A stretch of DNA of 64,000 nt from Verrucosispora sp. NA02020 (GCF_013364215.1 NZ_CP054923.1:5890001-5954000); one strand, 5' to 3'; numbered from the stretch's first letter, positions 15,770-26,281 are shown. A program made the numbers and translations. The notes: generated from the letters alone by a model not told the origin.

Positions 15770-17830
15770 TCAGTCGGCGAGTTTGTGCAGTTCGAGCCGA
15801 CCACGGGCGAAGGCGTCCACCCGGCCCCATCGGCCCGGGATGTCCAACACCTCGATCCGACCCATGCCCACCGGCAACCGTGGCTCGACCGCCAGGTGAC
15901 CCTCGTGCGGCTCCAGGCCCAGCATGGTGCGCAGCAGCAACAGTGGGGCCCCCGTCGACCAGGCCTGCGGGCTGCACGCCGTCGGGTACTCCACCGGGAA
16001 CTTCGTCTGCTCACGCTGGTAGCCGCCGAACGCCTCGGGCAGCCGCCCGTCGAAGTAGCGGGCGGCGTCCAGGATGCCGTTGGCGATGACGGCCGCCTCC
16101 TCGGCGAAGCCGTACCGGCGCAGGCCCCAGGCACAGAACGAGGTGTCGAACGGCCAGACCGTGCCGTTGTGGTAGCCGATCGGGTTGTACCGCACCTCGC
16201 CCTCGGCCAGCGTGCGTACCCCCCAGCCGGAGAAGAGTCGCGGCCCGACCAGGTGGTGCGCGATCTGCGCGGCCCGGTCCTCGTCGACGATCCCGCTCCA
16301 CAGCAGGTGACCGATGTTCGAGGTGAGCACGTCGCACTGTCGTCCCTCCGGGTCCAGCGCCAACGCGTAGTAGCCGCCGTCGGAGACCCACCAGTCCCGG
16401 TTGAACCGCTCCTTGAGCGCCGCCGCCTCCCGCTCCAACTGGTCGGCGAACCCCGGGTCGTCCCAGAACTCGCGGGCCAGCCGGGTGCCGCGCATCTTCG
16501 CGTCGTACGCGTACCCCTGCACCTCACACGTGGCCCGGGGAAACGGCGGCAGGCTGCCGTCGGCGTACGAGATGGAGTCCCAGGAGTCCTTCCAGCACTG
16601 GTTCTCCAGGCCGGTGTCGGTGTTGCGGCGTTCGTACCAGATGTAGCCGGTGCCGACGAGGTCCGCGTAATCGTCCATCCACCGGAACGCCCGACGGCAC
16701 TCCTGCTCCAACTCCTTGACCAGCGCCGCGTCTCCGCTCCACCGCTCGTACTCGTCGAGCAGCACCACGAACAGCGGGGTGGCGTCCACCGAGCCGTAGT
16801 ACGGCGAGTGCGGCTGCTCCTCGAATGCGGCACTCTCGCCGTAGCGCATCTCGTGCAGGATCCGACCCGGGTCCTCCTCCCGGAAGTCGTCGCACCGGGT
16901 GCCCTGGAGTGCGCCGAGGATCCGCAGCGTGGTGGCGCTCAGCTCGGGCGTGAACGGCAGGGTCTGCAGGCAGGTCAGGATGCTGTCCCGGCCGAACATG
17001 GTCATGAACCAGGGCAGGCCGGCCGCCGGCAGCGTCTGTCCGCCGAGCGAGAGCGGCGCGAACCGCAGCGCGGCCAGGTCCACGATGCACCGCCGGTACG
17101 TCGCCGCGACCTGGTCGTGCTCGCTGTTCACCTTCGGCGCCTTGGCGATCCACTCCTCCAGGTCGTGCTGGAGGGCGAGCCGCTCGGTGCCGTGCACCCG
17201 CAACCCGATCCGCAGGTCCCGGTGGTCCGGGCCGAGCGCCAGCGTCTGCACGTCGATGGTGGTGTGCCACTGCTCGTTCGGTTCCAGGTGGATCGTGTAC
17301 GAGAAGCCGTTGCGGTCGTACCGGGTCGGCTCGGAGGAGGAGATGACGGTCTCCCGCCGGAAGTTGCCGCGCCGGTAGCCGATGCGCAGCTTGTCCGAGT
17401 CCACCTCGGCGTACGTCTCGCCCTTCTTGTTCAAGATCTCGTCCTTGACCTCGAACAGGTCGGCGAAGTCGCACGCCGCGTCCATCCGCACCTGGAGGTC
17501 GACGGCCTTCTCGTCGTGGTTGAGGATGGTGATGTTCTCCCGGAAGCTGCCCCCGACGGCCCGCTCGCGGATGATCGACAGTTTCGCGTCCACGTAGTGC
17601 GTGGCCAGGCCGGGCACCAGGAAGAAGCGCGACTCGAAGTACTGGAGATCGTCGTAGGAGAGCGCGTTCAGCCGCTCACCGTTGACGGTGAGCACCCACT
17701 TCGACAGGTAGCGGGTGTCGAAGGAGAACAACCCGGTCGGCTCGGTCGGTGTCGCCTCGATGTCGCCGGTGGCCTCGCAGACCACGAAGGTGCTGCCGTC
17801 GAGGATCCGTACGGTGTGACTGGGAGCCAT
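15770..17830 (-). CDS. Glycogen debranching-type enzyme (amylo-alpha-1,6-glucosidase family)
   Basis: 686 residues. N-terminal beta-sandwich (LDGSTFVVCEATGDIE ... GLFSFDTRYLSKWVLTVNG), then an (alpha/alpha)6 barrel: WFMTMFGRDSILTCLQTL, GSVDATPLFVVLLDEY, CWKDSWDSISYADG, HNGTVWPFDTSFCAWGLRRYG. Catalytic acids probably lie in the FGRDS, SVDAT and VWPFD neighbourhoods. Family members act on alpha-1,6 branches of glycogen-like glucans. ATG 17830 shares one base with the stop of the upstream small gene (TGATG), so the two are coupled. A longer frame reaching 18469 is out of register with the real upstream gene and is rejected. Confidence 0.9.
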   Translation of the reverse strand: MAPSHTVRILDGSTFVVCEATGDIEATPTEPTGLFSFDTRYLSKWVLTVNGERLNALSYDDLQYFESRFFLVPGLATHYVDAKLSIIRERAVGGSFRENITILNHDEKAVDLQVRMDAACDFADLFEVKDEILNKKGETYAEVDSDKLRIGYRRGNFRRETVISSSEPTRYDRNGFSYTIHLEPNEQWHTTIDVQTLALGPDHRDLRIGLRVHGTERLALQHDLEEWIAKAPKVNSEHDQVAATYRRCIVDLAALRFAPLSLGGQTLPAAGLPWFMTMFGRDSILTCLQTLPFTPELSATTLRILGALQGTRCDDFREEDPGRILHEMRYGESAAFEEQPHSPYYGSVDATPLFVVLLDEYERWSGDAALVKELEQECRRAFRWMDDYADLVGTGYIWYERRNTDTGLENQCWKDSWDSISYADGSLPPFPRATCEVQGYAYDAKMRGTRLAREFWDDPGFADQLEREAAALKERFNRDWWVSDGGYYALALDPEGRQCDVLTSNIGHLLWSGIVDEDRAAQIAHHLVGPRLFSGWGVRTLAEGEVRYNPIGYHNGTVWPFDTSFCAWGLRRYGFAEEAAVIANGILDAARYFDGRLPEAFGGYQREQTKFPVEYPTACSPQAWSTGAPLLLLRTMLGLEPHEGHLAVEPRLPVGMGRIEVLDIPGRWGRVDAFARGRLELHKLAD

Positions 17831-18198
17831 CAGCGGACCCCCTTGCGGTACCGACGCGGCCCCTCGGCCTGCGGCGGCCCGGGAAAGAGCCGGTCCACCT
17901 GGACGACCAGGCGCGCGTCGCCGGAGACCGTGACGTCCCCGCGCAGCAGCGCCGCCAGCCCGTTCTCCCGACCGGTCACCAGGTCCTCGAACAGCTCCGG
18001 GCTGGTCCCGACCACGGTGTCGGCCGCCAGGTCCTCCCGGGAGACCGTCAGGTTCCCCCGGTCGATGCGCAGCAGCCAGTGGCTGGTCCGGGGCCCCTCG
18101 TGCAGATCGAAGCGCAGGGCGCCCGACGACTTCGCCAGCAGGGGCTCGTACCCCCGGTGGTCGAGGTCCTCGAAGAACCGTGTGGTCGCGTCCGACAT
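17830..18198 (-). CDS. SCP2 sterol-carrier-like domain protein
   Basis: 122 residues. Pattern of an SCP2-like domain: FFEDLDHRGYEPLLAKSSGALRFDL, WLLRIDRGNLTVSRED, ADTVVGTSPELFEDLVTGRENGLAALLRGDVTVSGDARLVVQVDRLFPG. The SPELFEDLVTGRENGLAALLRGDVTVSGD block is typical of bacterial stand-alone SCP2 proteins, which bind hydrophobic ligands. ATG 18198 has GGGAGGAG upstream. Its coupling to a glucan-debranching gene is unexplained. Confidence 0.78.
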   Translation of the reverse strand: MSDATTRFFEDLDHRGYEPLLAKSSGALRFDLHEGPRTSHWLLRIDRGNLTVSREDLAADTVVGTSPELFEDLVTGRENGLAALLRGDVTVSGDARLVVQVDRLFPGPPQAEGPRRYRKGVR

Positions 18199-18350
18199 CA
18201 CCGCACTCCTCCCGGTCGCTGTGCTCTCCGGAAGGCGGGTCCCCATGCGCGACGGGGTCAACCTCGCCCGGATCGGGTGAGCTGAGCGGGATCCTCACCG
18301 CGACCGACGGGCGGCGCGGCGCTGCCGGCACGCCTGCGGCGGGAAGCGTC

Positions 18351-18381
18351 GACGCCGGCCCCCGAGGCGGGGACCGGCGTC
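18351..18381 (-). terminator. Terminator of the CBS-domain gene
   Basis: GACGCCGG and CCGGCGTC arms with an inner CCCC/GGGG stem, beginning 17 bases past the stop at 18399. Confidence 0.65.
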
Positions 18382-18398
18382 GCACGGGCGGGGAGGCG

Positions 18399-18815
18399 TC
18401 AGTTGTTGGGATCGTCGGCGCTGATGTCGGCCAGCACCGACTGGGGCTCCCGCTCCACGGCCAGGTCACCCATGGAGACCAGACCGATCAGCCGGCCGTC
18501 CTCGACCACCGGCAGCCGGCGTACGGCATACGTCCGCATCAGGTCGGCGGCGGCCACGGCGTCGTCGTACTGACTGACCGTGATCACGTCCTTCGAGGTG
18601 ATCTGGTCGAGCTGAGCGGTGTTCGGGTCCATGTCCTCCGCGACGCCCCGGACCGTGATGTCCCGGTCCGTGATGATGCCGACTACGTTGTCGCCGTCGC
18701 ACACCACCACGTCGCCGATGGCGGAATCCCGCATCTCCTGCGCGGCGGCGGCGAGCGTGGCGCTGCCGTCCATGGTCACCACCCGGGTCGTCATGAAGTC
18801 TCCGACCGTTGTCAT
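18399..18815 (-). CDS. Two-CBS-domain protein
   Basis: 138 residues made of a tandem CBS pair: MTTRVVTMDGSATLAAAAQEMRDSAIGDVVVCDGDNVVGIITDRDITVR and MTSKDV-like ITVSQYDDAVAAADLMRTYAVRRLPVVEDGRLIGLVSMGDLA. CBS pairs bind adenosine nucleotides and act as energy sensors; this one has no effector domain. ATG 18815 has GGGAGG upstream. Actinobacteria carry many such stand-alone proteins, often dormancy- or stress-linked (family knowledge). Confidence 0.92.
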   Translation of the reverse strand: MTTVGDFMTTRVVTMDGSATLAAAAQEMRDSAIGDVVVCDGDNVVGIITDRDITVRGVAEDMDPNTAQLDQITSKDVITVSQYDDAVAAADLMRTYAVRRLPVVEDGRLIGLVSMGDLAVEREPQSVLADISADDPNN

Positions 18816-18875
18816 GGCGCCTCCCTCTCGGTGTGGGCAACCCGGTGTCTACCCCACGACCGCAGGCAGTAACGC

Positions 18876-21314
<2,439 letters not shown>

Positions 21315-21318
<4 letters not shown>

Positions 21319-21407
21319 TGGGCTTTCCTTTCGTTCGCGACTGCGGGGCTCGCGCACACCAGGCCACGGCCACCAACCGGTCCGCGCCGCTCACTCCTCG
21401 CGCTCAC
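21315..21407 (-). CDS. Coupled 30-codon mini-ORF, copy 2 (next to non-catalytic M16 subunit)
   Basis: GTG at 21407, TGA at 21317-21315. The peptide starts MSARSERRGPVGG and ends VANERKAQ: basic, Arg/Gly rich, no membrane segment. AAAGGAAAG lies 3 bases before the GTG, supplied by the end of the upstream repeat copy. Its stop overlaps the GTG of the M16 gene. It may be a translated spacer that passes ribosomes on rather than a functional peptide; whether it is translated is not known. Confidence 0.4.
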
Positions 21408-21497
21408 CGGGCTTTCCTTTCGTTCGCGACTGCGGGGCTCGCGCACACCAGGCCACGGCCACCAACCGGTCCGCGCCGCTCACTCCTCGCGCTCACC
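21320..21497 (-). repeat. Perfect 89-bp tandem duplication between the M16 genes
   Basis: Copies at 21320-21408 and 21409-21497 are identical base for base. Read on the minus strand each copy begins with the GTGAGCGCGAGG block at a stop/start overlap and ends with a GAACGAAAGGAAAGCCC ribosome-binding region. The length 89 equals 31 codons minus the 4-base GTGA overlap, so each copy is exactly one coupled reading unit. Confidence 0.95.
21404..21496 (-). CDS. Coupled 30-codon mini-ORF, copy 1 (next to catalytic M16 subunit)
   Basis: GTG at 21496 overlaps the TGA of the catalytic M16 gene (GTGA); the stop TGA at 21406-21404 overlaps the GTG of copy 2. Same 29 residues as copy 2, with the last codon CGG instead of CAG. 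Unlike copy 2 it has no ribosome site of its own beyond GGAGGAC near the end of the M16 gene, so it would depend on re-initiation. Confidence 0.4.
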   Translation of the reverse strand: MSARSERRGPVGGRGLVCASPAVANERKAR

Positions 21498-22785
21498 GGT
21501 TGTCCTCCGGAACGTAGGTCAGAGTCGCCCGGTCGGCGGGGGCGAGCACGTCGGCGGCGACCTCGGCGATCTGCTCGGCGGTCACCGCGAGCCAGCCCGG
21601 CAGCCGATCGGCGAGCACCCGGGGGTCACCGAACTGGGTGGTGTACCGGCCCAACGCGTCGGCCCGACCGTCCACCGTGGACATCTGCCGCCACCAGGCG
21701 GTGGTCAGCAGCGCCTTGGCGCGGTCCAGCTCGGCGGCGGTGACCGGCACGGTGGTCAGCTCGTCGATCACCTCGGCCAGCCCGGCGGCCAGTCGCTCGG
21801 CGTCCACGCCGGGACGGGCGGTGGCGGTGGCGATCAGCGGTGCCGGCGCGTGCGCCAGGTCCACCCCGTACGCCCCGACCAGATCCGGCTGGGCGATCCG
21901 CTCACCGTCGGCGAGGCGCTGGTAGAGGCGACTGCCCCGACCGCTGCCGAGCACGGTGGCGAGCACCGTCACCACGTCGTACCCGGGGGTGCCGAAGGGG
22001 TGCGTGCGGTGCGCGACGTACACCCGGGGCGCCGGAACGTCCGCGACCACCGTCTCCCCCACCGGCTCGCCGCTACCGGCGACGACCAGGCCGTCCGGGG
22101 CGGAGGGGATCTCCGGCCGGGGCGGGATGGCGCCGAAGTACTTCTCGGCCAGCGCGGTGACCTCGTCGACGGTCGTGTCACCGACCACGGTCAGCACCGC
22201 GTTGTTCGGTGCGTAGTACGTCCGGTGGAACGCCTGGAAGGTGGCCAGGTCGGCGGCGTTCAGGTCGGCCATCGAGCCGATGGTGGCGTGATGATACGGA
22301 TGGCCCGGCGGATAGAGCAGCGGCAGCAGGCGCAGCCAGGCGTCGCCGTACGGCACGTTCTCGTAGCGCTGACGGCGCTCGTTCTTGACCACGTCCCGCT
22401 GGTTGTCCAGCGTCTCCTGGGTCAGCGCCGGCACCAGGCCGCCCATCCGGTCGGCCTCCAGCCACAGCGCCAGTTCGAGGTGCTCGGCCGGGACCGTCTC
22501 GAAGTAGTTCGTGCGGTCCGGGTTGGTGGTGGCGTTGAGCGAACCCCCCGCGCCCTGCACCAACTTCATGTGTTCGGTCTTGGCGACGTTCACCGAGCCC
22601 TCGAACATCAGGTGCTCGAAGAGGTGTGCGAAACCGGTCTGTCCGGCCGGCTCGTGCCGCGAGCCGACGTCGTACCAGAGGTTGACCGCGACCGCCGGGG
22701 CGGTGCGGTCCTCGCTGACCACCACGCGCAGGCCGTTGTCCAGTCGGGTCGTCGAGATGGGCCAGGGATAACCGCTGTCGGGCAT
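21493..22785 (-). CDS. M16-family zinc peptidase, catalytic subunit
   Basis: 430 residues. Inverzincin motif HLFEH (His54, Glu57, His58) with the third zinc ligand probably Glu136 in KNERRQRYENVPYG. A typical START MPDSGYPWPISTTRLDNGLRVVVSED and the NATTNPDRTNYFETVP block are as in pitrilysin/processing-peptidase-like bacterial enzymes. It cleaves short peptides, probably in the cytoplasm since no signal peptide is seen. First gene of the operon; ends in a GTGA overlap with mini-ORF copy 1. M16 pairs are usually adjacent; here the 89-bp duplication is wedged between them. Confidence 0.95.
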   Translation of the reverse strand: MPDSGYPWPISTTRLDNGLRVVVSEDRTAPAVAVNLWYDVGSRHEPAGQTGFAHLFEHLMFEGSVNVAKTEHMKLVQGAGGSLNATTNPDRTNYFETVPAEHLELALWLEADRMGGLVPALTQETLDNQRDVVKNERRQRYENVPYGDAWLRLLPLLYPPGHPYHHATIGSMADLNAADLATFQAFHRTYYAPNNAVLTVVGDTTVDEVTALAEKYFGAIPPRPEIPSAPDGLVVAGSGEPVGETVVADVPAPRVYVAHRTHPFGTPGYDVVTVLATVLGSGRGSRLYQRLADGERIAQPDLVGAYGVDLAHAPAPLIATATARPGVDAERLAAGLAEVIDELTTVPVTAAELDRAKALLTTAWWRQMSTVDGRADALGRYTTQFGDPRVLADRLPGWLAVTAEQIAEVAADVLAPADRATLTYVPEDNR

Positions 22786-22867
22786 GGCCCCGACGCTATC
22801 CGATCTCCCGGCCCGGGCGGGGGTGGGACGCGGCGCCCGTGTCGCGGGCGTCCGCGTCCCGACACGG

Positions 22868-23083
22868 TCAGTCCGGCGGCTCGATCGGGGTCACCGTCTG
22901 CTCCGAGGTACGCCGTTCCAGGACGGTGTCCGGTGCGGCGTTGCGGTCGGCCTCGCGGAGGTCCGACTCGGTCAGGATCGCGTCGGCCTGGGCCTGGGGG
23001 TCGTCGCTGCCGACCGCCGCCTCCTCCGGCAGCAGGTGGGCCCGCGACTCGATCCGCTCCTGGTCGCTCTGCGCGTTCGTCAT
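22868..23083 (-). CDS. Small acidic protein, function unknown
   Basis: 71 residues, highly charged (many Asp, Glu, Arg, Gln), with no hydrophobic core: MTNAQSDQERIESRAHLL ... TVTPIEPPD. ATG 23083 with AAGGAA 5 bases upstream supports a real gene. It looks like the short acidic hypothetical proteins common in actinomycetes. It lies 82 bases ahead of the M16 operon and could be co-transcribed with it. Confidence 0.62.
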   Translation of the reverse strand: MTNAQSDQERIESRAHLLPEEAAVGSDDPQAQADAILTESDLREADRNAAPDTVLERRTSEQTVTPIEPPD

Positions 23084-23120
23084 GCCGGTTCCTTACCCCC
23101 ACCCCGTTGCTCACACGCGT

Positions 23121-23178
23121 GTAAGGAAGGGCCCCTTACTAACGCCTCGTGTCGTACCCGGGTCCCCTCCTTGCATCT
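23121..23178. repeat. Intergenic repeat family D copy 1 (GTAAGGAAGGGCCCCTTACTAACGCC)
   Basis: GTAAGGAAGGGCCCCTTAC at 23121-23139, followed by TAACGCCTC, is itself a partly palindromic unit. A degenerate right arm (GGGTCCCCTCCTTGCATCT) ends at the stop of the PhoX-like gene. The same unit forms the arms of the large element at 45311-45498. It probably serves as terminator of the gene ending at 23178. Confidence 0.75.
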
Positions 23179-24332
23179 CAGGCGCGGAACGGCCCACGGA
23201 CCTCGTAGGTGATACCGCCCGAGGAGGACCCGCTGGCGCCGCGCTGCGAGGAGAAGTAGAACCGGGTGCCGTCGGGCGAGAAGGCCGGCCCGCAGATCTC
23301 CGAGGAGGACTGGCCGGTGATCCGTAGGAACGGCGCCACCACCTCGTCCGGAGTGATCACGCAGATCTCCATGGTGCCGCCGTCCTCGGCGACGTAGAGA
23401 TCACCCGAGCGGGCACCGGTGATGTTGTCCACCCCGGTCAGCGGTGCGGTGCCGGAGACCAGCGAGTCGTCGTACGCCAGGTCGATCCGCTGCCGGACCG
23501 CGTCGTACGCCCAGACCCGGTTGTCGCCCTTCGTGGTGAACCAGCAGGTGCCGTCGGCGTACCAGCAGCCCTCTCCACCGTTGAAGCCCTTGGCGCCGGA
23601 GACCTGGCGGCGGGTGAGCGTGCTCGACGCCGCCGGGTCGGGCACCCGCGCCCAGGTGATCGGGCCACTGGTGCCGCTGCCGGCGACCAGCACCTCCAGC
23701 GTGCCGGTGGAGAGGTCGCCCCAGTTCGTCGGCCGGAAACGGTAGAAGCAGCCGTCGGTCTCGTCCTCGGTCAGATAGATCACCCGCCGGTCCGGGTCGC
23801 AGGCGGCGGCCTCGTGCCTGAAGCGGCCCATCGCCGCCCGCCGCACCGCCGTGGTGCCGCCCTGCGGGTACGTCTCGTAGACGTACCCGCGGCTCACCTC
23901 CTCGCAGGAGAGCCAGGTGCCCCACCCGGTGGCGCCCCCGGCGCAGTTCTGGTTGGTGCCGGAGAGGAGCCGGTACGCCGACGCGACGCTTCCGTCGGCG
24001 TGGAACCGGACCGCCGAGGCCCCGCCGCCCGGTGTGATCTCAGAGTTCGAGACGTAGATCCAGCCGGTGCCGGCGGCGAAACAGGCGCCGCCGTCGGGAG
24101 CGTCGTGCCAGACGTATGACGTGCCGGGCACCGCCTGACGGGACCGGGCGATCACCCGGCTGGTGAATCCGGTCGGCAGCATGATGCCGTTGGCGTCGGC
24201 GGTGCGCAGCGGACCGTACGGGCCGGCACCGGGTTGAGCAGGGGCGGCGACGGCAGCGCCGGCCCAGAGACCGCCGGAGAAGGCGGCGGCGCCACCGGCG
24301 ACGGCGGTACGCAGAACGGTACGACGATCCAT
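23178..24332 (-). CDS. Tat-exported PhoX-like protein (DUF839)
   Basis: 384 residues. Twin-arginine signal MDRRTVLRTAVAGGAAAFSGGLWAG followed by an Ala-rich cleavage region. The mature part looks like a beta-propeller of the PhoX/DUF839 type: GIMLPTGFTSRVIARS, WHDAPDGGACF, WVYVSNSE-like strand, GTWLSCEE, VYLTEDE-like strand IYLTEDETDGCFYRF, GAKGFNGGEGCW, and FSPDGTRFYFSSQRG at the end. PhoX enzymes are Ca/Fe phosphatases folded in the cytoplasm and exported by Tat; here phosphatase activity is inferred from fold only. ATG 24332 follows GAGGGG. Confidence 0.87.
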   Translation of the reverse strand: MDRRTVLRTAVAGGAAAFSGGLWAGAAVAAPAQPGAGPYGPLRTADANGIMLPTGFTSRVIARSRQAVPGTSYVWHDAPDGGACFAAGTGWIYVSNSEITPGGGASAVRFHADGSVASAYRLLSGTNQNCAGGATGWGTWLSCEEVSRGYVYETYPQGGTTAVRRAAMGRFRHEAAACDPDRRVIYLTEDETDGCFYRFRPTNWGDLSTGTLEVLVAGSGTSGPITWARVPDPAASSTLTRRQVSGAKGFNGGEGCWYADGTCWFTTKGDNRVWAYDAVRQRIDLAYDDSLVSGTAPLTGVDNITGARSGDLYVAEDGGTMEICVITPDEVVAPFLRITGQSSSEICGPAFSPDGTRFYFSSQRGASGSSSGGITYEVRGPFRA

Positions 24333-24450
24333 CGGAACCCCTCGGGAGACGTCTGTCGGTCGCGCCGAAACTACCGAGCGTTTCATCGACGAGGGTGAAC
24401 ATGAGGCGAGGCTTCGGCGACGAGAAGGTGAGCATCCGCGCACCGTCAGG

Positions 24451-24456
24451 TACTCT
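24451..24456 (+). promoter_or_regulatory. Candidate -10 box of the DAHP synthase leader
   Basis: TACTCT fits the actinobacterial TAnnnT pattern and ends 8 bases before the leader-peptide GTG at 24464, so the transcript could be leaderless. No clear -35 is seen. It sits in the 24333-24631 spacer, which otherwise holds the attenuator. Confidence 0.4.
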
Positions 24457-24463
24457 TACCGCC

Positions 24464-24520
24464 GTGACGCGGTCGTATCGATGGTTTAGGCAGCCGGCTC
24501 GGCCGGTGACCTCACCATGA
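24464..24520 (+). CDS. Leader peptide with Tyr-Arg-Trp-Phe run (attenuation of DAHP synthase)
   Basis: GTG-started 18-codon ORF reading MTRSYRWFRQPARPVTSP, with Tyr5, Trp7 and Phe8 clustered. These are the three end products of the pathway that the downstream gene begins. Short leaders rich in the regulated amino acid are the hallmark of ribosome-mediated attenuation. A candidate -10 box just upstream suggests a leaderless mRNA. Downstream RNA strands can form mutually exclusive hairpins (see 24490-24595). Confidence 0.65.
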   Translation: MTRSYRWFRQPARPVTSP

Positions 24521-24595
24521 TCTGACGTCACCGAATTCGAGCCGGCCGGGCAGGAGCTTTCGTTCCTGCCCTTTCGCGTACGAGCAGCCGGCTCG
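24490..24595 (+). promoter_or_regulatory. Candidate transcription attenuator of the DAHP synthase gene
   Basis: Strand CGAGCCGGC at 24538-24546 can pair with either of two identical copies of GCAGCCGGCTCG, one inside the leader ORF (24490-24501), one downstream (24584-24595). Between them GGGCAGGA / TCCTGCCC at 24548-24571 forms an 8-bp hairpin followed by TTT, a terminator candidate. Ribosome position on the leader should decide which pairing forms. Confidence 0.6.
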
Positions 24596-24640
24596 ACCCG
24601 GGCACCGGCCCCGGGTGCGGTCGGCGAAAGGATGCCCACC

Positions 24641-25738
24641 GTGACGACCCCGGAGAACCACCGGGTCATCGACCAGCGGATCGACCGCGTCGTGCCGCTG
24701 ACCACCCCGGCTCTGCTGCTGCACGAGTTGCCCCTGGACGCCGGCCTCACCTCGGCCGTGCTGTCCGGGCGACGCGCCGTCGGGCAGGTCCTCGACCGTG
24801 CCGACGACCGCCTGCTGGTGGTGGTCGGGCCGTGCTCGGTGCACGACCCCGCCGCCGCCCTGGACTACGCGCACCGGCTGCGCGAGGCGGCCGACCGGGT
24901 CTCGGACGACCTGTTGGTGGTGATGCGGGTCTACTTCGAGAAGCCGCGTTCCACGGTGGGCTGGAAGGGCCTGATCAACGACCCGGGGCTGGACGGTTCC
25001 GGTGACGTGAACACCGGCCTGCGGCTGGCCCGGGCGCTGCTGCTCGACGTGCTGCGCCTGGGGCTGCCGGTGGGCTGCGAGTTCCTCGACCCGATCACCC
25101 CGCAGTACATCGCCGACACGGTGGCGTGGGGTGCGATCGGGGCGCGCACGGTGGAGAGCCAGGTGCACCGCCAGCTCGCCTCCGGCCTCTCCATGCCGAT
25201 CGGCATGAAGAACCGCCCCGACGGCAGCATCTCCACCGCGGTGGACGCGATCCGGGCGGCCGGCGTACCGCACGTCTTCCCCGGCATCGACGTCTCCGGC
25301 ACCCCGGCGATCATGCACACCCGGGGCAACGCGGACGGCCACCTGGTGCTGCGCGGCGGTGGCGGTCGGCCCAACTACGACGCCGAGTCGGTCGCCGGCG
25401 CGCTGGAGCTGCTGCGGGCCGCCGGCCTGCCGGAGCGGCTGGTGGTGGACGCCAGCCACGCCAACAGCGGCAAGGACCACCGCAACCAGCCCACCGTGGC
25501 CGCCGACGTGGCCGCGCAGATCGCCGCCGGCCAGCAGGGCATCGTCGGGATCATGCTGGAGAGCTTCCTGGAGCCCGGCCGGCAGGACCTGGACCCGACC
25601 CGCGAGCTGACCTACGGGCAGTCCGTGACCGACGCCTGCATCGGCTGGGACAGCACCGACGAGGTGCTCGACGCACTGGCCACCGCCGTCCGCACCCGCC
25701 GCGCCCACCACTCGCAGACCCTGCCCACTCCCGCCTGA
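24641..25738 (+). CDS. 3-deoxy-7-phosphoheptulonate (DAHP) synthase, class I
   Basis: 365 residues. Condenses phosphoenolpyruvate with erythrose 4-phosphate, the first step of the shikimate pathway. Type I (AroF/G/H-like) features: GPCSVHDP, MRVYFEKPRSTVGWKG, LINDPGLDGS, GARTVESQVHR, MKNRPDGS, VDASHANSGKDHRNQP, MLESFLEPGRQ. Start GTG 24641 gives MTTPENHRVIDQRI and has AAAGG at 9-base spacing; the ATG at 24632 abuts that ribosome site and is less likely. Expression is probably controlled by the aromatic leader upstream. Ends with a terminator hairpin at 25756. Confidence 0.96.
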   Translation: MTTPENHRVIDQRIDRVVPLTTPALLLHELPLDAGLTSAVLSGRRAVGQVLDRADDRLLVVVGPCSVHDPAAALDYAHRLREAADRVSDDLLVVMRVYFEKPRSTVGWKGLINDPGLDGSGDVNTGLRLARALLLDVLRLGLPVGCEFLDPITPQYIADTVAWGAIGARTVESQVHRQLASGLSMPIGMKNRPDGSISTAVDAIRAAGVPHVFPGIDVSGTPAIMHTRGNADGHLVLRGGGGRPNYDAESVAGALELLRAAGLPERLVVDASHANSGKDHRNQPTVAADVAAQIAAGQQGIVGIMLESFLEPGRQDLDPTRELTYGQSVTDACIGWDSTDEVLDALATAVRTRRAHHSQTLPTPA

Positions 25739-25755
25739 CCTGCTCCCGTCGATCG

Positions 25756-25798
25756 GAGGTCGGCGTGCGGCGCGACCAGCGAGAACGCCGCCGACCTC
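25756..25798 (+). terminator. Terminator of the DAHP synthase gene
   Basis: 10-bp perfect stem GAGGTCGGCG / CGCCGACCTC with a 23-base loop, 18 bases past the stop. Confidence 0.65.
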
Positions 25799-25847
25799 AT
25801 GATCGCCACGGATACAGGGGGAGTTTGGCCGGGTGGGGTGGGGGTAG

Positions 25848-26234
25848 GTGGCGGACGTGACCGATGACGTACCCGTGACCGGGGCACCCGTGGTGCCCAC
25901 GGCACCGACGACCGAGGCGCGGCTGCCCGACGCCATCCTGGCCGACGTGCCCGTGGTCGACACCGCGGGCATCGACCCGGCCGTCACCGACCTGCCCGGT
26001 ACGGCTGCCGCCGTACCCGACGAGGTGGAGACGGAGGAGGTGGAGACCCGGCCGCTCGTCGATCTGCTCGACGACCTCTACCACGGTCAGGAGCGGATCA
26101 GTCAGGTGGACATCTACCGGCGGGCGGTCGCCGCGGAGTTGCCGGCGCAGCTGCTCTCCCGGCTCAACGCGCTGCCCCAGGGCGAGTACGCGGTCGACGA
26201 GGTGACCGACCTGCTGGGTGGTACGGCGGGGTGA
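25848..26234 (+). CDS. Small acidic protein with a helical C-terminal domain, function unknown
   Basis: 128 residues. The first ~65 are acidic, Val/Pro/Thr rich and probably disordered. The C-terminal ~60 form a compact helical domain (RPLVDLLDDLYHGQERISQVDIYRRAVAAELPAQLLSRLNALP ... VDEVTDLLGG), reminiscent of the DUF2795-like stress proteins. GTG 25848 or, with better ribosome-site spacing, GTG 25857. The TGA overlaps a GTG of the next frame, so it is probably the first gene of a pair. Confidence 0.65.
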   Translation: MADVTDDVPVTGAPVVPTAPTTEARLPDAILADVPVVDTAGIDPAVTDLPGTAAAVPDEVETEEVETRPLVDLLDDLYHGQERISQVDIYRRAVAAELPAQLLSRLNALPQGEYAVDEVTDLLGGTAG

Positions 26235-26281
26235 CGTCCGGCGCCGACCCGGCCGGTGCCGGCGACGAGAAGAGGAACACG

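Noticed and set aside
15758..18280. 840-residue open frame on the plus strand
   Set aside because: Lies exactly antisense to the debranching enzyme and SCP2-like genes, both of which have domain support.
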